From assembly GCA_937899155.1 (NCBI GenBank), contig CALDJM010000070.1, positions 1-37,089 of the forward strand: a DNA stretch of 37,089 bases, in the 5' to 3' direction. Origin of the DNA: an uncultured bacterium (GTDB lineage Bacteria > Patescibacteriota > Dojkabacteria > SC72). Numbering within the stretch: the first letter of the stretch is position 1; every line of letters starts with the position of its first letter. The notes below the pieces were generated by a model that did not search any database, was not told the origin of the DNA, and saw only the letters and a program-made list of their open reading frames with translations. Below, piece by piece: positions 30,834 through 37,089 of the stretch. The position numbers and the translations under genes are program-made.

Positions 30834-32156
30834 TTACTTTTCATAAATTTCAACTATATCTGCACTCTTTGTTCGTACTTTTTGTGCATTCTGTTTACCT
30901 ACATTATTAACTAAACCTAGTGCTGCAAGTGTAATAATTGTAATTGTACCTCCTGCACTCATAAGAGGCAGAGGAATACCCGTTGCTGGTATGCCACCTG
31001 TATTTGTTCCTATATTTATAAATATCTCTAAAAGAATTTTTACTCCAACACCAATACATATTAAAGAAAGAGCTGTATCACTTTCACTAGCTATTGCACT
31101 CCAGAAAGAGAATATTATGAGAATCGCATAGAGTGTCATCAAAAAAAGGCTTCCAACAAGACCAAATTCTTCTGCAAAAGCTGCAAATATGAAGTCTGTT
31201 CTAAATTCAGGAAGAAAATTCCTCTTGCTTTGTGTCCCATTTCCAAACCCTTTCCCAAATATCTGTCCTGAGCCTATTGCTATTTTTGATTGATTAACAT
31301 TAAAAAGCTTGTCTGGTGATATTTCTTCTGGTGCAATGAAAGCTACAATTCTTGTTTTTTGGTATTCTTTTAATACTTTATGCCATGCTACTGAGGTAAT
31401 GCCCCCAAGAATTAATGCTAATGAAAGAGATATTGTGATTAATATTTTCCAATTATCTTTGACATAGAAGCCAAGAATCGAGATTACTACAGAGGGTATA
31501 AGGAGAAGATACCAGAGATTGTTTCCTGTTACAGAGGAAAATAGAAAAGCTCCTACTGTAAGAGAGATTATAGAGAGAAGAACGAAATTTCTAATCGGAC
31601 TGTTTAATCCCATGAATGCTAGAACAAACCATATCCCAAATGTTAAGAGTGTCATACTTCCACTTGGCTGAAGATATATCAAGAGAAGTATAGGAAGAGT
31701 TAGTATGAAGGATATTAGAAAGAGAAACCATTCATTAAATTTCTTTTTGAAAGAGAATATTGCTGCTGTTAGGATTATGACTGTTAGTTTTGCAATTTCA
31801 GAAGGCTGTATTTGTATAGGACCTATGACAAGCCATCTTTTAACATTTTTGATTGGGGGTCCAAAGAGTAGTGTGGCAACAAGTAGTGCTATTGTAAATA
31901 TATATATTACAAGTAGTAATTGCCACTGTTTTAGTGATGATAGGTCTATTTTGCTTAATATGTAAAACAGAAGTATTCCAACTGCAAGAAATAGTAATTG
32001 TTTTGTAAAAATAGAGTTATCACCAATACCTCCTGTTGGTAGAATTAGTGTTGAATAGAGAGTAAGTAACCCAATTATTACTAATGAAGCAATAGTAAAT
32101 AGGAATGTCCAATTAAAAAGACCTTTTCCTTCACGAGGAGCTTTCAATGAATTCAT
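30834..32156 (-). CDS. SEDS glycosyltransferase (FtsW/RodA)
   Basis: A 440-residue membrane protein with about ten helices that polymerises peptidoglycan from lipid II. Marks include QPSEIAKLTVII (about 117-128), LQPSGSMTLL, GKGFGNGTQSKRNFLPEFRTDFIFAAFAEEFGLVGS (in pieces) and IPATGIPLPLMSAGGT near the end. The place behind ftsQ-ftsA-ftsZ favours FtsW, but the sequence does not separate it from RodA by eye. TATAAT (32167-32162) is followed by the ATG after five bases, so a leaderless mRNA is likely even though ftsZ is only 23 bases upstream. Confidence 0.9.
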   Translation of the reverse strand: MNSLKAPREGKGLFNWTFLFTIASLVIIGLLTLYSTLILPTGGIGDNSIFTKQLLFLAVGILLFYILSKIDLSSLKQWQLLLVIYIFTIALLVATLLFGPPIKNVKRWLVIGPIQIQPSEIAKLTVIILTAAIFSFKKKFNEWFLFLISFILTLPILLLIYLQPSGSMTLLTFGIWFVLAFMGLNSPIRNFVLLSIISLTVGAFLFSSVTGNNLWYLLLIPSVVISILGFYVKDNWKILITISLSLALILGGITSVAWHKVLKEYQKTRIVAFIAPEEISPDKLFNVNQSKIAIGSGQIFGKGFGNGTQSKRNFLPEFRTDFIFAAFAEEFGLVGSLFLMTLYAILIIFSFWSAIASESDTALSLICIGVGVKILLEIFINIGTNTGGIPATGIPLPLMSAGGTITIITLAALGLVNNVGKQNAQKVRTKSADIVEIYEK

Positions 32157-32179
32157 GTTTGATTATACTAAAGATAGGA

Positions 32180-33391
32180 CTACTTTTTCTCTCTCATGAA
32201 TGCTGGAACATCTAGTGGGTCTTCAACTTGAAGATTTGCTGGTGGTTCTATGCTATCTTCTGAGTCTACAATTTCATCTACATCGTCTTGACTGTCAAAA
32301 GAATCGAGTGTTTCAGCTACTTTCTCTGTGGTTATTTCTTCAGATGATGGTGGTGTTGGTCTGTCAAATCCAAATGTTCTAACAGGTGGTACAGAGGATC
32401 CTTCTTCTTGTTGTTTCTGTCTATATACCTGCTTTGACTCGTCAAAACCTGTTGCAACAATGGTAATTGTTAGTTCATCTCCAGCTTCAGGATTAATCTG
32501 TGCTCCAAATTTAATATTTGCTGATGGATCTACTGCCTCTCTAATCAATTCTGATACTTCACTGATTTCAGCAAGGGTTAAGTCTGCACCAACAATATTG
32601 TACAAAACTCCAGTAGCACCTTCGATTGACATATCTAAGAGTGGGCTTGATGTTGCTGCTCTTGCAGCATCTTCTGCCCTGTTGTCTCCTGATGCTCTTC
32701 CTATACCCATGAGTGCAGTTCCTGCATTTTCCATTACTGATTTAGCATCATTGAAGTCTGCATTGATATATCCTGTTTCACTAATCAAGTTTGATATGCT
32801 GTTTACACCTTCTGCTAGAACGGAGTCTACTTTTTTCATAGCATCTATAAAGGACAGTTTTTCACTTTCATTAACTATTTCTAAGAGTCTTTGGTTGGGG
32901 ACTATAATTAGGGTATCTACTTTATCTCGAAGTTTTGCAATTCCTTCTTCTGCTATTTCCCTTCGTTTGTTACCTTCAAAATCAAATGGTTTTGTTACAA
33001 CAGCAACTGTTAATGCTCCCATGTTTTTGGCTACTCCTGCAATTACTGGAGCTGCTCCTGTACCTGTACCACCTCCCATACCTGCCGTGATAAAGACCAT
33101 ATTTGCACCTTCAAGATGCTCCTGTATCTGATCTAGACTCTCCTCTGCAGCCTGTGCACCTAAGTCTGAGTTTCCACCAACTCCTAAGCCTTTGGTAAGT
33201 TCTTCTCCTAGCTGGAGTGTAACTGCTGCCTGAGACATTTTTAGTGCCTGTGCATCTGTATTGAATGCCATAAATTCAACTCCAGCAATATCATAATCAG
33301 AAATCATTGTATTTATTGCATTACAACCACCACCTCCCACACCGATTACTTTTATTTTTGCTACTGGATCTACATTTGTGCTAACTAACAT
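32180..33391 (-). CDS. ftsZ: Cell-division GTPase FtsZ
   Basis: A 403-residue tubulin homologue that forms the Z-ring. IKVIGVGGGGCNAINTM (about 12-28), FITAGMGGGTGTGAAPVIA (tubulin signature, in pieces) and the NADFNDAKSVMENAG loop with catalytic Asp are present. A linker rich in Glu, Ser and Asp leads to the conserved tail LDVPAFMREKK, which binds FtsA. It lies 27 bases behind ftsA; no Shine-Dalgarno sequence is visible. Confidence 0.98.
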   Translation of the reverse strand: MLVSTNVDPVAKIKVIGVGGGGCNAINTMISDYDIAGVEFMAFNTDAQALKMSQAAVTLQLGEELTKGLGVGGNSDLGAQAAEESLDQIQEHLEGANMVFITAGMGGGTGTGAAPVIAGVAKNMGALTVAVVTKPFDFEGNKRREIAEEGIAKLRDKVDTLIIVPNQRLLEIVNESEKLSFIDAMKKVDSVLAEGVNSISNLISETGYINADFNDAKSVMENAGTALMGIGRASGDNRAEDAARAATSSPLLDMSIEGATGVLYNIVGADLTLAEISEVSELIREAVDPSANIKFGAQINPEAGDELTITIVATGFDESKQVYRQKQQEEGSSVPPVRTFGFDRPTPPSSEEITTEKVAETLDSFDSQDDVDEIVDSEDSIEPPANLQVEDPLDVPAFMREKK

Positions 33392-33418
33392 AATTGTCTT
33401 ACTGTAAATTTAAATTCT

Positions 33419-34717
33419 TTATGGCAGTAATGACTTAAACCATTCGCTTATTTTACCAAAAAATCCTTTCATATCAACCTTACCTTTTTCGCCTGCTCCA
33501 CTACCTACATCTACATCATCATCTATTGCATGTTTTATTGAACCTTGTACACAAGCATATGCTGGGTCTGAAATTTCTTCTGTCATTCCTGTTAACCCAG
33601 ATGGGTATGCTACTCGACCTGTAACTTTAGAAATGTCCTGTGCATATTTTGTAATGTCTCTTAGCAATGAGCTCCCTCCTGTGAGAACAATACCTGCTGG
33701 CATTGCTATGTCATATCCTGCTTTGGAGATGTTTTCCTTTACCATTTCAAAGATTTCTTCACACCTTGCTTTCACAATCTTGCTAAGCATCTCTTTGGAA
33801 ACTTTTTTATCTATTCCTATTGCATTTAAATCTAAGTCTTCTTCTTTCTTTTTCTGTACTGGAGGTTCTTTTTTCCTTAATATTGTTGGGATAGAGGCTA
33901 TGTCTTTTGTTTTTGACCCATCATATTTAGTGTCAAATAGTGTGTTCATATTGACCTTGATTTTCTCAGCCTCTTCTAAAGATACTTGTAGTCCTATTGC
34001 TATGTCACTGGTGATACTAATACCTCCTAGAGGTACACATGCACTATATATTATTGATCCTTCTTGAAAGATTGTAATACCTGTTGTACCAGCCCCTATG
34101 TCTAAAAGTGTTACTCCTAGCTCTTTTTCTGTATCGGTTAGAACCGCTAAAGAGGATGCCCATGCTGTAAATATGACATCACATACTGTTGCACCTACTT
34201 GCTCAACACATTTTTTGATGTTTTGCCAATACGAGTTAGGAGCTGTAATAATATGTGTTTCAACTTCTAGCCTTCCACCACTCATTCCTATTGGGTATTT
34301 GATACCTCCTTGACTATCAACTACAAATTCTCGAGGAATGATGTGTATTGGATTTAGATTGTCTGGGAGAGAAAGGGTTCTTGCATTTTCTATCGCCCTA
34401 TATGTGTCATCAATAGTTATTTCACTTCCTGATACAGCTACGACACCTTTGTTGTTTAAGCTTGTTACTTGTTCACCGTTAATTGAAACAACAACATCGG
34501 AGACTGTTACACCTGCCATTCTTTCGGCTGCTGTTACACTTTCCAGAATGGAACTGGTTGCATCGTCAATATTAACGACTACACCTTTTTTAATTCCTTT
34601 GCTTGGATAGGCACAAACACCTATGACTGTTGGATTCTTCCCATCTTCAACAGAGGTTATTAGAGTAGTGATTTTCGAGGTTCCAACATCTATCGCGGTT
34701 ATTATTTTTCGTGCCAT
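33419..34717 (-). CDS. ftsA: Cell-division protein FtsA
   Basis: A 432-residue actin-like protein that tethers FtsZ to the membrane. AIDVGTSKITTLI is the first phosphate loop; the SHS2-type 1C domain with ISINGEQV follows; LLDIGAGTTGITIF is the second phosphate loop; VLTGGSSLL is the adenosine motif. The C-terminus (MKGFFGKISEWFKSLLP) is an amphipathic membrane helix. It has its own promoter upstream, because the RAYT element separates it from ftsQ. Confidence 0.97.
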   Translation of the reverse strand: MARKIITAIDVGTSKITTLITSVEDGKNPTVIGVCAYPSKGIKKGVVVNIDDATSSILESVTAAERMAGVTVSDVVVSINGEQVTSLNNKGVVAVSGSEITIDDTYRAIENARTLSLPDNLNPIHIIPREFVVDSQGGIKYPIGMSGGRLEVETHIITAPNSYWQNIKKCVEQVGATVCDVIFTAWASSLAVLTDTEKELGVTLLDIGAGTTGITIFQEGSIIYSACVPLGGISITSDIAIGLQVSLEEAEKIKVNMNTLFDTKYDGSKTKDIASIPTILRKKEPPVQKKKEEDLDLNAIGIDKKVSKEMLSKIVKARCEEIFEMVKENISKAGYDIAMPAGIVLTGGSSLLRDITKYAQDISKVTGRVAYPSGLTGMTEEISDPAYACVQGSIKHAIDDDVDVGSGAGEKGKVDMKGFFGKISEWFKSLLP

Positions 34718-34748
34718 ATGTATATAACAGTATTATTTTACTTAACTT

Positions 34749-34776
34749 ATTATACAAAAAAGATGTCCTTTGACAA
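34749..34776 (-). promoter_or_regulatory. Promoter of ftsA
   Basis: On the minus strand TTGTCA (34776-34771), 16 bases, TATAAT (34754-34749). The start is near 34742, with a 25-base leader without a ribosome-binding site. It lets ftsA-ftsZ be expressed in spite of the inserted element. Confidence 0.65.
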
Positions 34777-34816
34777 CATCAATATAATAATATAATCAAA
34801 ATCGTATTCTTTCGCA

Positions 34817-34842
34817 AGAGGCCAGGCCTAAGCCTGGCCTCT
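34817..34842. repeat. REP palindrome copy 1
   Basis: AGAGGCCAGGC and GCCTGGCCTCT form an 11-base-pair stem around CTAA. It is strongly GC-rich in an AT-rich setting and nearly the same as copies 2 and 3. Confidence 0.85.
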
Positions 34843-34999
34843 GTTAAGAAATAGGTAATCGCAAAAAAGTACAATTCTAATACAGTATCCTTTGCTTGAG
34901 GCTTGTCCGTTGCAAATAGTTTTTCTTAGATTTGAACTAGCATATATCCTAAGTCCTTACTCAGTACAATCTCAGAAGATATTAAATATGTATGAATCA

Positions 35000-35021
35000 A
35001 GGCCAGGCCTAGGCCTGGCCT
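35000..35021. repeat. REP palindrome copy 2
   Basis: A perfect 22-base palindrome, AGGCCAGGCCT followed by its reverse complement. It lies 41 bases before the transposase start. Confidence 0.88.
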
Positions 35022-35062
35022 CAGTTAATCTAAATTTAATAATTGTTCTGTATGATTGAATT

Positions 35063-35581
35063 ATGAGCAAATTACCAACCAAATTCATATACAGAAAAAA
35101 CTCTTTTTACCACATATATAACAGAGGGAATGAGAAAAAAGAGATATTTCGAGGAAAGAAAGACTACAAAGTTTTCAAAAACCAGTTTTTTAAATATTGC
35201 AAAAAATATCGCCTATTGAGTATTTCTTTCTGCCTGATGCCAAACCATTACCATCTGATCATAAAATGCTGGAAAAACAAAGATGATATTTCGAAATTTA
35301 TGCATGCATTTATGACCTCTTATGTTATGTACTTCAATCGAGAACATAAAAGAGTTGGTCGATTATTTCAATCACCCTTCCAAATAAGAAGGATAACAGA
35401 CCTAAAAGATTTACACACCGTTATAAACTACCTTAGAAAGAACCCTCTAGAAGCAGAACTCCTTTCTGGGCTACCTTTAGAAAAATACGAATGGTTTTAC
35501 TTACGAGATAGAATGAAAAAAGTCAAAAAGAAAAACATTTTAAGTGAAGATGAACAGATTCTAAACTCAGGCCAGGCCTAG
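35063..35581 (+). CDS. REP-associated tyrosine transposase (RAYT, Y1 family)
   Basis: A 172-residue HUH single-strand endonuclease of the IS200-like Y1 type. FYHIYNRGN at the N-terminus, the HUH motif in MPNHYHLII (His62, His64), RVGRLFQSPFQ and the catalytic Tyr123 in INYLRKNPLEAEL are the RAYT marks. Such proteins bind and cut REP palindromes and spread them; three REPs lie around this gene. The frame is complete. The stop codon TAG is inside REP copy 3, so the last residues (SGQA) come from the repeat. The promoter TATGAT predicts a leaderless mRNA. It is inserted between ftsQ and ftsA, on the other strand. Confidence 0.93.
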   Translation: MSKLPTKFIYRKNSFYHIYNRGNEKKEIFRGKKDYKVFKNQFFKYCKKYRLLSISFCLMPNHYHLIIKCWKNKDDISKFMHAFMTSYVMYFNREHKRVGRLFQSPFQIRRITDLKDLHTVINYLRKNPLEAELLSGLPLEKYEWFYLRDRMKKVKKKNILSEDEQILNSGQA

Positions 35582-35592
35582 GCCTGGCCTGA
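35567..35592. repeat. REP palindrome copy 3
   Basis: A perfect 26-base palindrome with TCAGGCCAGGCCT as its left half. Its centre carries the TAG stop of the transposase gene. It lies seven bases from the ftsQ stop on the other strand and could end transcription from both sides. Confidence 0.88.
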
Positions 35593-35598
35593 AAGAAG

Positions 35599-36432
35599 CT
35601 AGTTTTTAACAACAGGCCTATTAAACCTAGCATCAACCTCTTTGTACTCCATACTTTCACTTCTGACCTTACCCATTACAACAAAATACCTAGCTAATTG
35701 CTCTTCTATATCTCCAGAAAGTGTAAATCTAGCAATTCTCTCTTTGTCATCTTTAATCTCCACAATATTTTCCTTTAGGCTAACCTCTTTTATATCAATC
35801 TCAAAAGACCTAACAATTTTAATTATCTTCGAAATTGTCTCCATCACTAAAAGCTTCTCTCCTCCACTATCCAACTTAGCAATATCAACATCATTTGACT
35901 GGAAAAGATAGTAACTCCCTTTAGAATGAAAATCTATACAACATGCACTGATATCCTCCTCCTGCTCACAAAGATTTTCTAAAACAACCCCATCAACAGA
36001 AAGAAGTGTACATCGAGAATCTTTTGTATATGCAACAATTTTTGGAGGGAATGTTTTTAATACAACAACTAAAGAATTAGGAACATTTTTAGAAACAGTA
36101 GCAAACTGAACATACGAAATTTCATCAGCCAACTCCTTGGCCAGCTTGCTAGAATGTATTGAGAAAAAATTCCTTCCCTTTATCTCTTTTTTTAAATAAT
36201 CTTCTACTATCTTATGCACTTTCCCATCTACTTCTCCCCCATCTTCCTGCAAAATTTCAAATTTGCGAATATTCCAAAGACCAGCAAGAATAGAAATCAC
36301 TAAGAGCAAAAGAAAAACAAGAATCGGTAGGTTCTTTTTAAGAAAGACAATTGGTCTAAACCTAGACATTCTTTCTTTAAACCAGTTTTTATTTGAAGTT
36401 TTAATAATTCTTCGTTCCCTTATTTCGTCCAT
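35599..36432 (-). CDS. ftsQ: FtsQ/DivIB-like cell-division protein
   Basis: A 277-residue single-span protein. A basic cytoplasmic tail (about 1-34) is followed by a transmembrane helix (about 35-53), a POTRA domain (WNIRKFEI, NFFSIHSSKLAKELADEISYVQFATVSKNVPNSLVVVL in pieces) and the FtsQ domain, which ends with YKEVDARFNRPVVKN, the usual closing motif. It links the divisome to septal synthesis. It stands before ftsA, as in other bacteria, but with the RAYT element between. Confidence 0.88.
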   Translation of the reverse strand: MDEIRERRIIKTSNKNWFKERMSRFRPIVFLKKNLPILVFLLLLVISILAGLWNIRKFEILQEDGGEVDGKVHKIVEDYLKKEIKGRNFFSIHSSKLAKELADEISYVQFATVSKNVPNSLVVVLKTFPPKIVAYTKDSRCTLLSVDGVVLENLCEQEEDISACCIDFHSKGSYYLFQSNDVDIAKLDSGGEKLLVMETISKIIKIVRSFEIDIKEVSLKENIVEIKDDKERIARFTLSGDIEEQLARYFVVMGKVRSESMEYKEVDARFNRPVVKN

Positions 36433-36497
36433 ATAGTATTAAAACAATATTAACATTACCAACAAAAAAGTGGAACATGTATTTATTTATTAAGTAA

Positions 36498-36506
36498 TGA
36501 TATGAT
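36498..36506 (+). promoter_or_regulatory. Extended -10 promoter for the gene at 36515
   Basis: TGA plus TATGAT. Predicted start 36513, two bases before the ATG at 36515. Confidence 0.5.
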
Positions 36507-36514
36507 ACTTGCTT

Positions 36515-37056
36515 ATGATATCGGATTTGTTAATGACAGCAACCATCTGGATGGGAAAACTAGGTTATACTGGTGTTTTCATCTCATCTGTGGGCATTCT
36601 ACCAGCAGAAGTTGTGATTGTTATGGTAGGAGCAAACAAACCAGACAAACTGATACAAATTGCCCTGGTTACAGCTTTTGGTGAAATTGTTGGTGGCCTC
36701 ATAACATATGCTTTTGGTTACTATTTCAGAAACAAGGATATTCTGAAATTTCTCAGAGGAAAAGGAAAGTTTTTAAACATTTCAGAAAAGGCCTTTGAAA
36801 AAGGTAAAAAGGATATTACAAAGAAGGGTTTTATCTATCTAATGCTTACAAGATTTACACCTGGTCTTAGAGTCTTAACACTTATTGTAGCTGGATATTT
36901 AGAATACAATGTTTTATCAGCTTCGATTGCAATTCTTATAGGGACATTTATATATGCCTACGGTTTTGCATATCTTGGAGCAGAAATAGGTTTTAACTGG
37001 TTTGAAATTAAGGGAATACTGGATACTATTAATAGTATTTTAACATTCTTAACAGC
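36515..37056 (+). CDS. DedA/VTT-family membrane protein (3' truncated)
   Basis: At least 180 residues, cut off by the contig end. GKLGYTGVFISSVGILPAEVVIVMVGA near the N-terminus and MLTRFTPGLRVLTLIVAGYLEYN near residues 123-145 are the VTT-domain marks (the R-x2-P-x2-R motif is here RFTPGLR). The ATG at 36515 is chosen because an extended -10 ends eight bases before it. It differs clearly from the DedA gene at 7581; the acidic residue in the first motif is ILPAE instead of PIPSE. The frame runs on into adapter sequence after 37056, so residues after LTFLTA are not real. Confidence 0.88.
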
Positions 37057-37089
37057 AGATCGGAAGAGCACACGTCTGAACTCCAGTCA
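37057..37089 (+). other. Illumina TruSeq adapter sequence (artefact)
   Basis: The last 33 bases begin AGATCGGAAGAGC and continue as the standard TruSeq read-1 adapter up to its end (CTCCAGTCA). This is library sequence, not genome. It marks the right side as a contig end. Confidence 0.98.

Larger units (their letters stand above)
34718..35062. other. Gap between ftsA and the RAYT gene
   Basis: 345 bases with no open frame of use. It holds the ftsA promoter, two REP palindromes (34817-34842 and 35000-35021), about 157 bases between them without clear structure, and the promoter of the transposase gene (TATGAT, 35051-35056, start predicted exactly at the ATG at 35063). Confidence 0.8.
34817..35592. 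mobile_element. RAYT/REP element inserted in the cell-division cluster
   Basis: The unit REP1 - REP2 - transposase gene - REP3 separates ftsQ from ftsA. No target duplication can be seen, as expected for the HUH type. The rest of the window holds no other copy of the palindrome that I could find. Confidence 0.8.

Noticed and set aside
32328..33131. A 267-codon open frame antisense to ftsZ
   Set aside because: It is a mirror of the ftsZ codon pattern; the product has no recognisable domain, and ftsZ on the other strand is certain.
33633..34067. A 144-codon open frame antisense to ftsA
   Set aside because: It is a shadow of the ftsA reading frame and has no motif.
36502..36684. A 60-codon frame at the right end
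   Set aside because: The DedA frame starting at 36515 covers the same bases with clear family motifs and runs to the contig end.
1..37056. CRISPR array, riboswitch or rRNA gene
   Set aside because: No regularly spaced repeats, no known riboswitch core and no rRNA segments were seen on either strand.

Overview
This window is AT-rich and very compact. TGA acts as a stop codon (for example at the ends of the genes at 2738, 3151 and gatB), which rules out the UGA=Gly code of Gracilibacteria and Absconditabacteria. The tRNA-dependent amidotransferase gatA/gatB/gatC, RNase HII, the ftsQ/ftsA/ftsZ/SEDS cell-division cluster, parA/parB and many small single-span membrane proteins of unknown function together suggest a Candidate Phyla Radiation (Patescibacteria) bacterium of the Dojkabacteria, Microgenomates or Katanobacteria kind. 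The phylum is an inference; no rRNA gene is present. The last 33 bases (37057-37089) are an Illumina adapter, so the right end is a contig end that cuts a gene.

Layout. 1-3759 (+): end of a membrane protein, then an overlapping operon of a cupin-like protein, a membrane transglutaminase-like protein without its catalytic Cys, a membrane-anchored HEPN-like protein and a secreted single-span protein. 3756-5974 (-): XRE regulator, DUF4214-like coiled-coil protein with a palindromic operator, membrane NTF2-like protein, tRNA-Gly and rplS. 6065-8783: gpmI, a DedA protein, a DUF192 protein. 8839-13458 (+): HelD-like helicase, RNHCP protein, PAP2-like protein and gatA, which is broken by an internal deletion plus frameshift. 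13463-17152 (-): membrane proteins with Gmad2 or Cys-rich stalks around an F420-ligase-like gene. 17360-20282: secreted protein, tRNA-Lys, rnhB, YtxH protein, tRNA-Gly, dCMP deaminase, tRNA-Thr. 20299-25012: Fic-derived winged-helix protein, gatBC, tRNA-Leu, two unknown genes, a small zinc-ribbon-like protein and tRNA-Glu. 25020-28097 (+): YdcF/SanA-like protein, signal peptidase I, parA, parB. 28087-30788 (-): rplU, a THUMP-type methylase, rpmA and rlmB. 30834-36432: ftsQ, ftsA, ftsZ and a SEDS gene on the minus strand, interrupted between ftsQ and ftsA by a RAYT transposase with three REP palindromes. 36515 to the end: a second DedA gene.

The strongest window-wide signal is transcriptional. 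About twenty genes have a -10 hexamer, often with an extended TGN, placed so that transcription would start on or within about two bases of the start codon. Nearly no gene has a Shine-Dalgarno sequence; the clear exception is the unknown gene starting at 24511, which has a 56-base leader with a hairpin and a GGAG site. These promoters also correct several starts (8783, 17360, 18733, 25020). At 18742-18751 one near-symmetric element appears to serve as the -10 for both divergent genes. Several tRNAs are joined to protein genes with only a few bases between them.
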